Assembly: GCA_022497155.1 (NCBI GenBank)
Contig: MU385741.1
Coordinates: forward strand, 310,001-374,000
From: Whalleya microplaca
Lineage: Eukaryota > Ascomycota > Sordariomycetes > Xylariales > Xylariaceae
Direction: 5' to 3'
DNA: 64,000 nucleotides
Part shown: positions 22,249-33,899 of the stretch, in pieces
Layout: every line of letters starts with the position of its first letter
Numbering within the stretch: the first letter of the stretch is position 1
Position numbers and translations under genes: made by a program
The notes under the pieces: generated by a model
Databases searched by the model: none
Told to the model about the DNA's origin: nothing
What the model saw: the letters and a program-made list of their open reading frames with translations, nothing else

Positions 22249-23930
22249 TTACAGCTCGACAACAAAGCGAGTCCTCAAGCTCTCGCCATAGCGGTAGAAG
22301 AGCCATGGCACTGGCGTAAAGGCGAGGCAGATGAAACCCAAAACGCTGTTTCCCCAGCCTAGCCCCAGCCTCTCATACAGCGGCTCAGCGGCGAGGTCCA
22401 GAAAGGCGCCGAAAGGAGAACGAACGAGCATGTTGGCTGCCATAGCCGAGGCAGCAGCTTCTGCTCCAAATGAATCAACCAGGTATATCTGACCAGGTAT
22501 AATTACAAATAAAGCTCCAAATCCCACGATGAAAGTTCCCAAGATTGGTACAATCCAATGGGTATGGTAGTAAGCACTCCAGCCGTACATAAATAGACCA
22601 AGAGGTGTGATGGGGCCTAGCCACTTCATTAGAATAAGGCGCTTCTCCGGCTTGGCAAGGATAGCCTTATTATTCTGTCCCAAGAGCTTGTCACTGAGGA
22701 TCGAGAATAGCACTAGGCCGAATACCATACCAAGACCGAGACCGAGATAAGCTAAACCGGAGATTCCTGGGCTGAACCCGTAGACTTCCACAAAGAGAGA
22801 TGGGAAGGTTGTAAAGAGCAGGAATATTAGACCAAAGAGTACCCCGGCGTAGAGAGACACGAGCAACACAATAGGTGAGAAAACCAACAGCTTCACTGGG
22901 CGAACAATGGCACGAAGGAGCATCTGACGGGGTGTCTCGTTCCTGGTTGTTTTGGGTGTGAGTTTCTCATTTCCGGTCTCTTTGCGCAAGCGCTCTGTCT
23001 TCCTCTGTAGTAAGACTGTGGCATTTGTCTCACGCATGAAGATTACCGTGATGATGGCGATAATCCCAGACTAAGTGTGAATGTCGTCAGAGATATTGCC
23101 ATAAGTATCATTGTAAGCATAACTCACCATCATCAAGATGATTCGAAACGTCCAGCGCCAGCCGATATTCTCGGACACAAAACCACCAATAATAGGCCCG
23201 ACAACCTGTACTGTCCGTTAGCATACAAAGTTCGTTATTAGTAGCAGAAAACGTACCGGTCCTAAGATTGGCCCCATAGCGAATAATGCCATAGCAGCTC
23301 CTCGCTGCTGCTGTGGGGTGACATCAGCAATTGTTCCGCCTCCGATACTCATGGGACCTGAGGCAGCACAGCCGCAGATGAATCGAAAGACAAGGAACAT
23401 AGCAGTGTTGGTGCTGAAAGCACAGCCTAGAGTAAATGCGATAAATAAGATGTTGCAGAAGTAGAAGAGGATGAGCCGGCCGTATAACTCGGAAAGGGGC
23501 GCAAGGATGAGGGGGCCTAGAGCAAAACCAAGGACGTAGAGGCTGACTGTCATAGCCGCTACTGTGGAATCAGTAATATGAAACTCATCAGCCAACCCTT
23601 GTGCTCCGGGGGCAAACATAGTCGCGGCCAGGTTTCTAAGATCGAAGGTTAGTCAAAACTTATTGGCGTCATAGTGGATATGGGGAAGGAGTGAAATACT
23701 AACGCTGCAAGTATGAAGAGACTCACAACGGCCACGTGAGTGTTCTTCTTCGTCCGCGACCAGTTGAGAGGGTTTGAAGGGTCATCGAGACCATCCCAAT
23801 CAACGACATTGGGGTCCTTGGTAAGCTCGTCGGCCCCAGCTCCGACAAATAAGGAGTTTTGCTCACTTCCTCCTGTGTCTATGTCCATACCCGCCTCTAA
23901 CTTCCGAGGAGAAGGATCTGGTTTGGGCAT
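22249..23930 (-). CDS. MFS transporter, DHA1-type drug:H+ antiporter-like
   Basis: Four exons (23704-23930, 23257-23635, 23128-23205, 22249-23070; introns of 68, 51 and 57 bases) give 501 residues. The cytosolic N-tail ends with DDPSNPLNWS, typical of fungal polyamine/drug MFS proteins. Further marks are NLAATMFAPGAQGLADEF (TM1-2), GFALGPLILAPLSELYGR (motif A region), RFICGCAASGPMSIGGGTIAD (TM4), GPILGPVVGPIIGGFVSENI-type TM5 (motif C) and WRWTFRI. Twelve membrane segments are expected, with the central loop at about residues 230-265. It is an exporter at the plasma membrane by family; the substrate is unknown. It is divergent from the Zn2Cys6 regulator at 24.8 kb with 862 bases between the two ATGs. 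Confidence 0.92.
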
Positions 23931-24792
23931 TGTGAAAACCCTTTGGAGTCGTTATTTTCGTAGCTTTGCGGGTTCAAAAAGTCAAAAAGGATACTTTGCT
24001 TTCCCACTACAATACACGGTAAAACGATGGGATTAAGATGATGTGGTCTCATTGAATCTAGCTAAAGAGGTAGATGAATCAAATTTGTATGTAGATAAAT
24101 GCGATTTTTATAGATGATCTCGTTTCTTGGCAGAAAGTGCCAGGAGCTTGTCCGATCCTCCGCTTGCTTCAGGAGGTACTCGCCGGAGGCATAATGAAGT
24201 AGAAGCGGCGGAGTTCATAGAAAGTCATTTCATTCTTGTGCGGACTTCCAAACCCGAAAATAGCGGTGTGTTTTCCCTGCTCATTGCCATTAAAATTGTC
24301 TTTGAGGGAAACATATGTGATTGTGCAGCTCTGATACTTGTCTAGGTTTCTGCTGCTAGTAGGCAAGAATGGCTAAGGATATCATCCAACAGAGCAAGGG
24401 CAATAGCATCAATGCAGGGTCCCCGTCTCGGATAATTCCATTTAATCGTTTGTCTAGGGTGTTATTTTGTCGTACCAGCAGCGTAGGCACTATTTTCTTT
24501 TGGCGTATCCGGCATCGCTGATGTAATAGCTCTAGACGGAGCATCGGACCGGAGCATCGGAGGTTGATGAGTGGAGGATCGGCGATTGGGGCCTCGAGTG
24601 TTGCCGAGCCGTAGTAGACATACAAACTCATGGATCGTCTCCGTCTCCCACTACTTCAAACATATGCAACCGCATTACCTGGGAAGAAAGACGGCCATTA
24701 CCATAGTCACATAGATGTGCTTCTACTGAGTCGATGACTAGTTATATTTGCTCCCAGCGGTCTCGCTGATACCTACCTAACCTTGGTAGATA
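23931..24792. promoter_or_regulatory. Shared divergent promoter of MFS transporter and Zn2Cys6 regulator
   Basis: The two start codons face away from each other across 862 bases. A 91-codon minus-strand frame at 24356-24631 has an ATG but no family likeness and is taken as chance. The arrangement suggests, but does not prove, that the regulator controls the transporter. Confidence 0.4.
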
Positions 24793-27378
24793 ATGTCTGA
24801 CCAAGACGAACAACAGCCTATGGAATGGGGTCCTGCCAAAACATCCAAGGGTAGAGCACGGCTACCTTCAAGCCGGCGGAGAGTGAAACCTCAGCTGTCC
24901 TGCAACCTCTGCAGGCGGCGCAAGTAAGGACTTTATCTATTCTATTCTCTCTAAGCAAGACTCATGCTTATATCATATCCTGTGAATGTGGGCATATATT
25001 GATTTTCTATAGGTTGAGATGCGATCGACGGTATCCATGTGGTTCATGCGCCAATCGAGGTCTAAGTCAGTCCTGTACGTACGCTTCGAATGCGTCGCGA
25101 GTTCTTGATGGCGCACAACGGGCTCCCGGTACTATGCATGAGAGAATCCAACATCTGGAGAGCCTTGTCGTTGATCTGATGCAACACACATCAGCAAGCC
25201 ACTCGGTCCAGGAAAATGGGGTCACTCCAGGACTGCCGAGCCCCATGCTCACTGCAGGCCACTCGGCTGCCGCTACCCCAAATGAAGATCTCAATGACAA
25301 TGCATCGACTGCTTCCGAGTGCGGCAGTATACAGTTGACTAAGACTGGCGCGAGTTATGTGAGTAGTGCGCACTGGGCCGCCGTCCTTGATGGAATCGCG
25401 GAAATCAAGGATCATTTCGAGAAAGAAGAAGAGGCGCAAGCTGCTAGTCCAGGGCTCTTTGATAATCCCCATCCTGACTGGACTGGTCCGCAGTTGTTGT
25501 ATGGCTGCACCAAATTATCCAAGGAAGAAATCCTAGAATCGATCCCTACACGACCGATAGTCGACCGATTGGTCTCGCGTTACTTCAACTCGTTTGAAAT
25601 GTCCCCTGGTCAGTCTGTTGCCAAGTAGAACTTTGATTCAAACTCATTGTTGTACCACAGCCGTCCTACATAGCGTTCAATTCTTGAAAGAGGTAATATA
25701 TATCGCATGTCTCACTACAGGGATGTTTGCTCACATATGCCGTTAGTACGAAGAGTTTTGGGAGAACCCATCAGCCACTCCTGTCATTTGGCTGGGTCTC
25801 CTGTTCGCTATCATGTGTCTCGCAGCGCAATTCCAGAAGTTCCGATTAGACCCTGGTGTTCAAACCCCAGAAATCTTATCGATGGAGCAAGACCTTGAGT
25901 ACATGATGGGAGCTTTTAGGGAAAAAATTGTGCAGTGCCTTGTTCTCGGCAATTATACCAAAGGAGGGCCGTGTGTACTAGAGACGCTGATGTTATACAT
26001 CGCCGTTGAGGTTTTCATCAGCAAAGATGCTGAGATCGGTATCTGGATCCTCATGGGCACCTTAGTTCAGCTCGCGATGCATATGGGTTACCATAGAGAT
26101 CCGAAGCATTTTAAAGACATGTCTCTTTTCGAGAGCGAGATGCGGAAACGGGCATGGACAACCATTGTCGAAATGGACCTTGGGATATCTGCCCAAATGG
26201 GTCTTCCACGACTGATCAAGCAGTCGCACACCGATACCAAAGGACCTTCGAATCTCCAAGACGCTGATTTTGATAAAGCTACAACCGAAATGCCACCATC
26301 AAGATCAGAGGCAGACCTCACGCCGATACTTTATCGTATTGTAAAAGCCCGAGTAACGAACGCTCTTGGGTCCATTTGGGATTTTGCAGCCGATATCAGG
26401 CCGCATAGCTACACCGAGATAACCAAGATGGATGCGATGCTCCAAGACGCACACGAGGGTGCTCCCTCATGCCTTAAGTGGCGCTCAATGACCCATTGTA
26501 TTGCAGACTCACCTCAGGTCATTATGCAAAAGTTGTTCTTAGAGATTATATTCTACAGAGCAAGGATAGTGCTTCATCGTAAATCCTTACATTGCTCGCC
26601 AACAAAGGCTCAGTATGACCATTCTAAGCAAACGTGCTTGAATGCGGCGCTCAAGCTCCTTGAATATCAGCACATCGTCCAAGAGGAGATCCAACCGTTT
26701 GGTAGATTATACCAGGATCGGTGGAGGGTGTCATCTATGATCAACCATGACTTCCTTTTAGCAACCAGCATTCTTTGCTCCTACCTGCAGCAGGCTCGTG
26801 ATAAGGCCCATGAAGACACCGAAACGTCGATGACCAAAACTATTCGAGAGTCTCTCAAAAGATCGCACCGCATATGGCGTCACTCAAGCAATTCTTCAAA
26901 AGAGGCGCAGAAGGCTGCCGAAGCACTGAATGTGATTCTTGGGAGCTATAGCATAGCTGAGGTAGATTCGAATACGGAAAATAATACTCCACTCGAGGGT
27001 CTGTCACTACCTACCTATAGCAACTACCTTCAAGGTGAGTGACAAAGTCGACTAAAATATAAGGACATTGTTGGGGTCTGCGATTAGGATCTAATGTTCG
27101 TTTGATCAGAAAACCCAGCCGGCTTCGACGTACAATTGCCAGTCTTTGATGCGACTATGCCTTCGAACTGGGCACTTCCAACCAACGAATCCACTGATTC
27201 CCTTCCTGCTGCGATGACCGCCACCAATTCCGCCTGGCGTATGACAGGTAGTAAGCCAATGTGATGTTGCTTCGATGCTGATGGGCTAATAGCGGACAGC
27301 GCTAACGGACACGATGAGTTTTCTATAATGGCCTGGAAATCTGCAGTGACCGACAGTAGTATTATCAATGCGAACTAA
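24793..27378 (+). CDS. Zn2Cys6 transcription factor with fungal-specific regulatory domain
   Basis: Six exons are predicted: 24793-24923, 25013-25608, 25661-25692, 25747-27034, 27110-27247 and 27293-27378, 756 residues. The first splice joins CNLCRRR to [13 protein letters not shown], giving a cluster with C-x2-C-x6-C-x5-C-x2-C-x8-C. The linker holds a short coiled coil ([12 protein letters not shown]). The 32-base third exon ([11 protein letters not shown]) and the next ([20 protein letters not shown]) rebuild the start of the fungal_trans domain. Its core contains [30 protein letters not shown] and [22 protein letters not shown]. The last intron is only 45 bases (27248-27292). If it is not spliced, the protein ends at a TGA at 27262-27264, 20-odd residues shorter. 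Probably a pathway regulator; the target is unknown, and the divergent MFS gene is a natural candidate. Confidence 0.88.
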
Positions 27379-28376
27379 TCAAGTAGCATAATCTGGTGAA
27401 ACCAGAAGAGTCAGATGCCCACCTCTGCTTCTGAGACAAAAACCTAGGCTTTCGAGATCACCTTCTAAGGGATGCGCTTCATTACTGGAAAACAACTAAA
27501 GATGTTTACCTTGTCATTAGTAGGCATTATCCCCCGTCAATGCCGTGTTATGCATTATACCAACCATATGTCAGCAACAGCCCAATCCAATAACCGCCAA
27601 CACTCAGCAGCGGCCTTCATACGAGTAAAATCCTTGAGCTTGAAGTATCTCTAAGTGTCTATTTGATCGGGTCTGAGCGTACACCTAATTGCACATTCTG
27701 ACTTCCAAGCGGCGTAATAAAACGAGGTTAGAAAGTACACTGTGGTAAACAGGCCGTATTAAAGTTTGCCTTATAACTACCTACACTCAATGATACGCAT
27801 CTTAAAGCGGTAAGATTAGCCGAATACTGCTTTAGCTTACCAAGGTTCATGAGAGTCTTTAGTACCTAAGTAGTAGTATATTCTAACTTTCTCTTGTTGG
27901 TGGCATCTAAATGGCGTTAGAAAAAGGGGCTCATCGTTCTAGCTTGTGCATTCCCCTAAATTGTTACTGGCCTGGGCCATCACTGTTCTTTTCGTGGTAG
28001 GCGATATAGCGGGCGCGTCACTCTAGCGGTTCTACATCAATATTTCTTCTTATGGACAATGAAGTATCAAGATAATGGCTATAGCTACCAAGATACAGGT
28101 GTAAGATAGACATGTTGGCAAAGAACGAGTTCCAGCGTTCAGGCGATAGGCTAGCTAGGGGTAAAGGGGTACAGCAGCTGGCAAAATTGGTAACGGACCG
28201 ACGCTTGGAAAAGTGCTGCAGGTCTCATTGACATTCATCCACTCATTCAACCTACATGATGAGTTTCCAAATCTGTGTCTACCCGCCTAACTATATAAAC
28301 CTTGAAAATACTTGGGTATTAATTGAACTATCTCCACTTCTTCAATATTAACTGCTTATTACGAAATCCTTGCGCC
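27379..28376. other. Intergenic region
   Basis: About 1 kb, AT-rich, with no coding signal. The right side carries a likely TATA-like AACTATATAAACC at about 28290, some 85 bases before the next ATG. Confidence 0.55.
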
Positions 28377-29621
28377 ATGTCTCCAATTGGGCCAGAACGC
28401 GTCGCGTCAATCATGCTATCTTGGCATTCCCTAGAACTGGTTTCGTGCAAGAAAATACAGACTTTGTGGGCAGGCTATGGTCACATATGCGAGATTACAG
28501 CTCGGGCCTCAAATGACACAGCCGCCGCTGAACTCAGAAGGGCGTGTCACGCTGAGACAACAACGGACGTATTCCCGCTCATACTCAAGCTCATCTCACC
28601 GCCTCCTTCACGACCAGGCTCTGAAGATGAGGGGCACTTACGCAAGATGATGAGCTATGAAGTCGAGCAGTACTTCTATAATTCAATAGCTCCGTGCTTG
28701 GAAGGCGACGTTTCCATAGCGAATTGCATTGCCACAACTCGAGACAAGAATGGGAAGCCTGATGCTGAGCTACTTGACGGCTTCATCGCTACTATCATGA
28801 CAGATCTGAGACTTCGATATCCCGTTGCTGGGGAGAAGAGATCGGAGCTTAGCGAACGACAAGTACTCGCTGCTCTGGACTGGCTGTCCAGCTTTCACAG
28901 AACATCACGGAAATTGATCCCAGAGCATTCGCAGGAGTTTCTACTCCCGCCTCTGGAGGAGGCAAAGAGAAGGCTTAGTGGCGATCACACCGGGACCAAG
29001 TTATGGCTCAATGGCGGCTACACGTATCTTGCTACGCGTCGCAAAGAGTATGCCGCCCTTGCCGCCGACTCGAACTCGGAGTGGTCTGCTGTGCTCTGTA
29101 AACCTACTACGACGGGTGGATTATCCATTGCGGAGATGGCAGCGAACTTTTTGACCCCGCGTGGCCGAGAACATGAGACACTTATACACGGTGACGTGAA
29201 GTCTGAAAACTTGTTTACGACCAAGTCCGGCAGCGCGGTCGCATTCTACGATTTCCAGTATGTCGGGCTTGGGCTTGCTGTTTGCGACCTAGCGAAACTA
29301 TTCACTTGCTCGGTGCCTTTGGACTTGCTCGCAGACGCTGTACCAGACAAACTCCAGATGCAGAAGGGCGAGAGGATATTATTGGAGTATTACCGATCAA
29401 AGCTGATGGATGCTTCTAAACAACCGAATGGGATTGCCGTAGTCTATGGTTGGGATGATTTCGTACGGCATTGGGAAACTGCCTTGGTTGATTGGCTGAG
29501 ATTTCAAGCGTCGTGGGGGTTCTGGGGTAACACTGAATGGCTTGAGGCTAGAGTAAGATCAATATTAAATGATAATGGTTGGATAGATTGGCTCAAGAAA
29601 AATCAGAACTTAGATAATTAG
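28377..29621 (+). CDS. Kinase-like protein of the APH/CHK (ecdysteroid kinase-like) family
   Basis: The single exon encodes 414 residues from the ATG at 28377; the open frame begins earlier but has no ATG there. The catalytic loop is IHGDVKSEN (His about 271, Asp about 273, Asn about 278) and the metal-binding turn is FYDFQYVGLG (Asp about 292). The N-lobe carries FPLILKLISPP with the expected ATP-site Lys, and YEVEQYFYNSIAP resembles the helix-C Glu region of choline/EcKinase-like proteins. The family phosphorylates small molecules such as aminoglycosides, choline or sterols. The substrate here cannot be read from sequence. It lies in an AT-rich, gene-sparse block next to the small secreted peptide gene. 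Confidence 0.85.
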   Translation: MSPIGPERVASIMLSWHSLELVSCKKIQTLWAGYGHICEITARASNDTAAAELRRACHAETTTDVFPLILKLISPPPSRPGSEDEGHLRKMMSYEVEQYFYNSIAPCLEGDVSIANCIATTRDKNGKPDAELLDGFIATIMTDLRLRYPVAGEKRSELSERQVLAALDWLSSFHRTSRKLIPEHSQEFLLPPLEEAKRRLSGDHTGTKLWLNGGYTYLATRRKEYAALAADSNSEWSAVLCKPTTTGGLSIAEMAANFLTPRGREHETLIHGDVKSENLFTTKSGSAVAFYDFQYVGLGLAVCDLAKLFTCSVPLDLLADAVPDKLQMQKGERILLEYYRSKLMDASKQPNGIAVVYGWDDFVRHWETALVDWLRFQASWGFWGNTEWLEARVRSILNDNGWIDWLKKNQNLDN

Positions 29622-30458
29622 GTAGTGCTTTTGAGCTTTTCGAAAAGTCGAATAAATTGGCCACTCAACAGTTAAGATGAGGGTTTAGACTAGAAGGTAG
29701 ACTACTATACGAACTAGTTTCAACCATCCAAGTTAACTTTCAGTTCTGATTGGGTGATGAAATCACGGCTATATCTAGACCTTTAATAGGCACTTTACAC
29801 CTTCTCATGACCAGTCATACAGCAACTCCAGATATATTTTCGGAATTTGGTTAATTTGAAGGTTTCTTGTGTAAGTAATACTTACCTCGTCAAATTTTAG
29901 CTTTTCACGCTTTCCCTCACCTCTTAGCAAATTGACCTCTTGTACTACCTTTCATAACTACAGCTTCACTGAGCGACGAGCGGGCCAACAAGGAATGCAT
30001 GACTACTAGCTATCTATATACGTAGGCGTGGATACCCCAGACTCTTTTATGAACTGCTGCAGCCGCCTCTAGCAATTTTTCAGAAGCTTGTATCCCATAA
30101 TTACTCGGTATTGACTTTTTAGTCAGGAATGAGTTAGTGACCTTATAAATGGAGTATGAGGCGATTTATAGTATCCAGTAGTTAAATCCTCCCGGAACAT
30201 GGCGAAGACTGCAAGGATCCTTTGCACATCCTTACTGACTTTATTGACTAATGAAGAAAAGAATTGCCCTACTTACCAAGACTCTATAAAAAGAAGGCAC
30301 TTTCCATGGCCTGCTTTCTGTGACATAATAGTGCTCTTATGCCCAGATATATAACCCAGCCAAAATACTAGAAGGATGTAACCGAACGATATCTGTCTCA
30401 TTTTCAACTTGGCCTGTCTCGATATTTTTCTCAAGTCGATATTATAAAATATACAAAC
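29622..30458. other. Intergenic region, promoter of the small secreted peptide gene
   Basis: No coding signal is seen. A TATATAA box at 30348-30354 lies 105 bases before the ATG at 30459 and fits a core promoter. Confidence 0.5.
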
Positions 30459-30754
30459 ATGCAGCTCTTAATCGCCGCCAAAGTAACCACGTTGTCCTTG
30501 ATGCTGGGCCTAGCTATTGCAGCCCCAAATCCACAAAATAATGGGTATGTATAGCTTTTATTAGATTGGTACCTCTTTTCAGTTGGTTATCACCTCACTA
30601 GATCTTTGAATATGACTACGCAAGGTCTGGAACTAACAGTATCTTTAGGGGATGTGGAAGGGTCTATGTCAACCGCGATCGGTGCGACAGCCTTTGTGGT
30701 CAAGGCCACTGTAAACAGGGCGACATGATTGCCATATGCAAGTGTGATGAATAG
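30459..30754 (+). CDS. Small secreted six-cysteine peptide, defensin-like (CS-alpha/beta)
   Basis: Two exons, 30459-30544 and 30649-30754, are joined across a 104-base intron (GTATGT donor, ACTAACA branch point 18 bases before TTTAG) and give 63 residues. Residues 1-22 form a clean signal peptide (MQLLIAAKVTTLSLMLGLAI). A short Pro/Asn/Gln linker and a mature part of about 35-41 residues follow. Cysteines lie at 31, 41, 45, 50, 59 and 61, i.e. C-x9-C-x3-C-x4-C-x8-C-x1-C. The CxxxC, GxC (Gly48-His-Cys50) and CxC elements are those of the cysteine-stabilised alpha/beta fold of defensins. The x4 loop between helix and first strand is shorter than in classical fungal defensins, so another disulfide fold is possible. 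Role unknown: antimicrobial or host-directed secretion are the family options. It is too short and spliced to appear as a long open frame. Confidence 0.72.
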
Positions 30755-32367
30755 ATGGGCGAATTGAGAAGAATTTGCATAGACTTTAATATCATACTCA
30801 GGAGTAATAAGCTCTGAACACTATGTCACAGGCATTCGGGTCACTTGGTGTCTATTTACTCTGTACTTAGTATTAGCTACTTACACATTTTCTTTTATAT
30901 CGTGGACTAATCAATTGGTGTCAAGTAGTTTCCTGTGAAGCTTGCTTTTATCTAGAATCAAGCGACTATCCAAGTTTAATATGTTAAAAGATTACAAGAT
31001 AATTTCAGCCGTACTCGGAGGTTCTCATTCCACATGCGTAATTAAGGCGAATATTGAAATAACTTCGTTCAACCGATCCTCGCGCTATCCATAGGCTTGT
31101 GAAATAATACAGAGTTTGAGATTAAGATAAGGAATCCTGTCTTTAGAGTTTTTATCACATTGGAAATACGAGAAATCCATATTCAAGTCTAGTAGTCATC
31201 TTATGAAAGCGATGAAGTACATCGTACTATCGGGCTGCCTATACCTAATTCCGCAGAAGTCTTGATGCCATGAGAAGTCTGGTAGGATGAAGCAGCCAAT
31301 TTGTTTGTCTTAAAACTTACTCTACTTTAGGTAGCCAGTAAAGACTATCGATGCATGCCAATAAGGATAAGAATAGAGATATTCCGACGGGAGTAGTAGA
31401 AACCACAGTTGAAGGTGTTTCCACGATGTCAATTACGAAACCAAGCCGAGAAATTTAAAAGCTGATCATTTTGGCTCATGTAGAGTTAAGAGAAGCTGGT
31501 ATACCGGCCATTTGAAACGTCACACTAAGTAGGCACAAAGAAGCGAGTTACTTGGACGATGTAACATCGTTTAAATAATTCAAGTACAACGGGGGTAAGA
31601 TGGGATTTCAAAGTTCACGTTCGCTCTCATCATATGGTGGGAGTCCAGGAGCACAAAGAGTAAGCCTTACTTAACATGAGTTGCTTTTAAACTTTGGCAA
31701 TATCGAGCTGAGACAAGGACTCGATAATCTAGTACTCGATGCATACTGTATATCATTACAAAGTCGTTTTTCCCTAACCAGCATCATGTCAATAAGGAGC
31801 AGCTACAGCGTGGCCAGTTGATAAATTTCTTCTCATCACGTTGTCTGTTAACGTAAAAGTAAATCAATTGTATCGAGTCAGGTTCTCGAGCTCAAATCAT
31901 TCCACCTCGACCTAGTACAGGTTAGAGTAAAGAGAAGTCTAAACAGAGTATCCAATATACGTAAGCCATCGCCCGAGATCTCTCGGCGCTGTGGCACTAT
32001 CTATTAGACAGCCAATACACGCAGCGTGGTCAATGTGGATGGAGCCGCCAAGGGCGTGATGCGGCCGCCTCGCCCCTGCGCGATGCGGCCGCACAGGGGG
32101 GCAGGACGCACAGGGGGCACCGCTACACGTAGAGATATTTATATAAGTAATAGTCGCATGAGAACCGAAGTGAATTTCAAGCTTAATATATATATATGTA
32201 CTTCATACTAAGTGGTATAAGATCATTCATGTGATATGATATGTGATATCCCTTGCGCCAGACACCGCGTCCAACCAGAACTCGAAAGCATATAACCATC
32301 TACAATCCGGCGCGCACCTGCTACCTCTTTCTTTCTTTCTTTCTTTCTTTCTCCATTATATGTAAGT
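30755..32367. other. AT-rich intergenic tract with GC-rich island
   Basis: No gene is seen. At 32045-32120 a short GC-rich patch contains two GCGGCCGC sites in a region that otherwise is AT-rich. A TTTC microsatellite lies just before the 3' end of the next gene. Confidence 0.55.
32326..32352. repeat. (CTTT)n microsatellite
   Basis: Six to seven CTTT units lie 16 bases from the Fmp52 stop codon, in its 3' UTR. Confidence 0.85.
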
Positions 32368-33170
32368 TCAAGATTTCCACTCGTCCCGGCCCAACTTCAC
32401 AATATCGCTCTGCTCGAGGGTCCAGTACTTGCTCGGGGCCTTGCCCTCAGCCGCCAACACGGTGGCGCGCACGGCGGCGCGCGCGATGACCTCGGCGTCC
32501 TGGCCGAAGCGGTCCTGCAGGCCCTGGGCGACGGCGCCGAGGCCGCGGACGAGGGTGTTCAGGAGCGGGCCCCCGGTGTGCTCGACCTCGCGCTTGCCGA
32601 GGATGATGCCGGGCCGCAGGATGATGGCCTGCTCGAAGTCGAGAGATTTGATCGCGTCCTCCACGCCCACCTTCATCTTCGAGTACGGCACCTGGCTCGA
32701 GCCTAGGTTCCGCGCGCCGGCCGACGAGACGAAGACGAAGGTCTTGGTGCCGGCGGCGTGCGCGGCTTTGGCGAGCTCGACGTTCACTGCGGTGGAAGCA
32801 ATGTTAGTCAGTCTTGTTGTTTTCTGCTGCTACTGCTAGGGAGGGAGGATGTGGGTTAGGTAGGTGATGATGATGCGGGTTGCTTACGGTCATGGTCGAT
32901 TTTCCATTGGTTTGCGATGCCACCTGCTTGCGCTCGCGTCGTGCCCAGGGCGGATATGACGACGGGTGGCGGCGGGGTGATGGACGATAGGTTCGAAGCC
33001 CATTTGGTGGTGTCGGCCTCTACAGTCGCGGCCAATTTGGGAGACTCGGCCTTGGGTGCTCGGCGGGAGATGGTGTAGATGGTCTTGAATGCGTCGAGTC
33101 CGAGAAGCGTCGAGAGAACATGTGATCCGACCAGACCGGTGCTTCCGATGACTGCAGCTGTCGACGTCAT
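32368..33170 (-). CDS. FMP52: Fmp52-like mitochondrial NAD(P)-binding protein
   Basis: Exons 32888-33170 and 32368-32786 (101-base intron, GTAAGC...CCGCAG) give 233 residues. The N-terminus is an atypical short-chain dehydrogenase Rossmann fold: AAVIGSTGLVGSHVL (GxxGxxG, residues about 7-16), then VISALGTTRAQAGG and IDHDLNVELAKAAH. TFVFVSSAGA and PYSKMKVGVEDAI carry the Ser and the Y-x3-K of the family, and IILRPGIILGKRE follows. Fungal Fmp52 is found in mitochondria, outer membrane side. Its reaction is not established. The intron joins IDHD to LNVELAKA, exactly the conserved sequence, so the model is firm. Confidence 0.92.
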
Positions 33171-33899
33171 GGTTGCAGTAGGATTGTGCTTATGTACTGA
33201 TGCTTCAATGTTGGGGCAAGCTTATTGACCAAGGTGGCTGGGTGGTGGAAGGTTGTACGGTACGGTATATATATGGAGGTCTTTGTTGTGAGAGCGGACA
33301 AAAGCTTCCAAGATTGCATCCAAGCTTGGATTGTGACTTAGTCACGCCGGCGACTTTTGTTCATCTCGGACTGATTCATCACGCCATAACGTCAAGCTAC
33401 TGTAATTACACTATGTGCTGTGGGCTGGCCTTATGTCCGCTGCATCCGCTGTGACGTAGGCAGCTTAGCGAATAGTTACAGAGGGTCTTTCAACCACTAC
33501 CTACCGTAAGTGCCGAGCTACAGTTCAATAGAGGTATGTTATACTCTACTGACGAGATATAGTCGCAACAGAATTAAAATAACTATAACGAAGCTACAAA
33601 AGAAGAAAACTTATTTTGAATGAGAGCCTCGAATTTTCTACTTCACTATCTAACTCCAGATTTTCAATGTCATGTTTATCGTCGAGAAAATAGGAGTGTG
33701 GCTCAAAAGGGACTGTACGGTTTACAGCTATGGCATTTCCTTGGCGTGGGTCACCTACCGAGCTGCCGAGGTAGAACTTCTAGTTACTTAAACAACAATT
33801 CCAATATAATTTACATAGCATAATCGCATATTTTATTGTTCTTAGCCTACTCATCAACGGGATACCTACAGAGCAGACAGACAGCTTATCCACGCATTT
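33171..33899. other. Intergenic region
   Basis: About 730 bases between the Fmp52 promoter side and the 3' end of the next minus-strand gene. No coding signal is seen. Confidence 0.55.

Noticed and set aside
24356..24631. 91-codon minus-strand ORF with an ATG in the divergent MFS/regulator promoter
   Set aside because: Composition and lack of any family feature suggest chance.
32045..32120. GC-rich patch with two NotI-type sites, considered as a promoter island
   Set aside because: No open frame or nearby start codon; too short to interpret.
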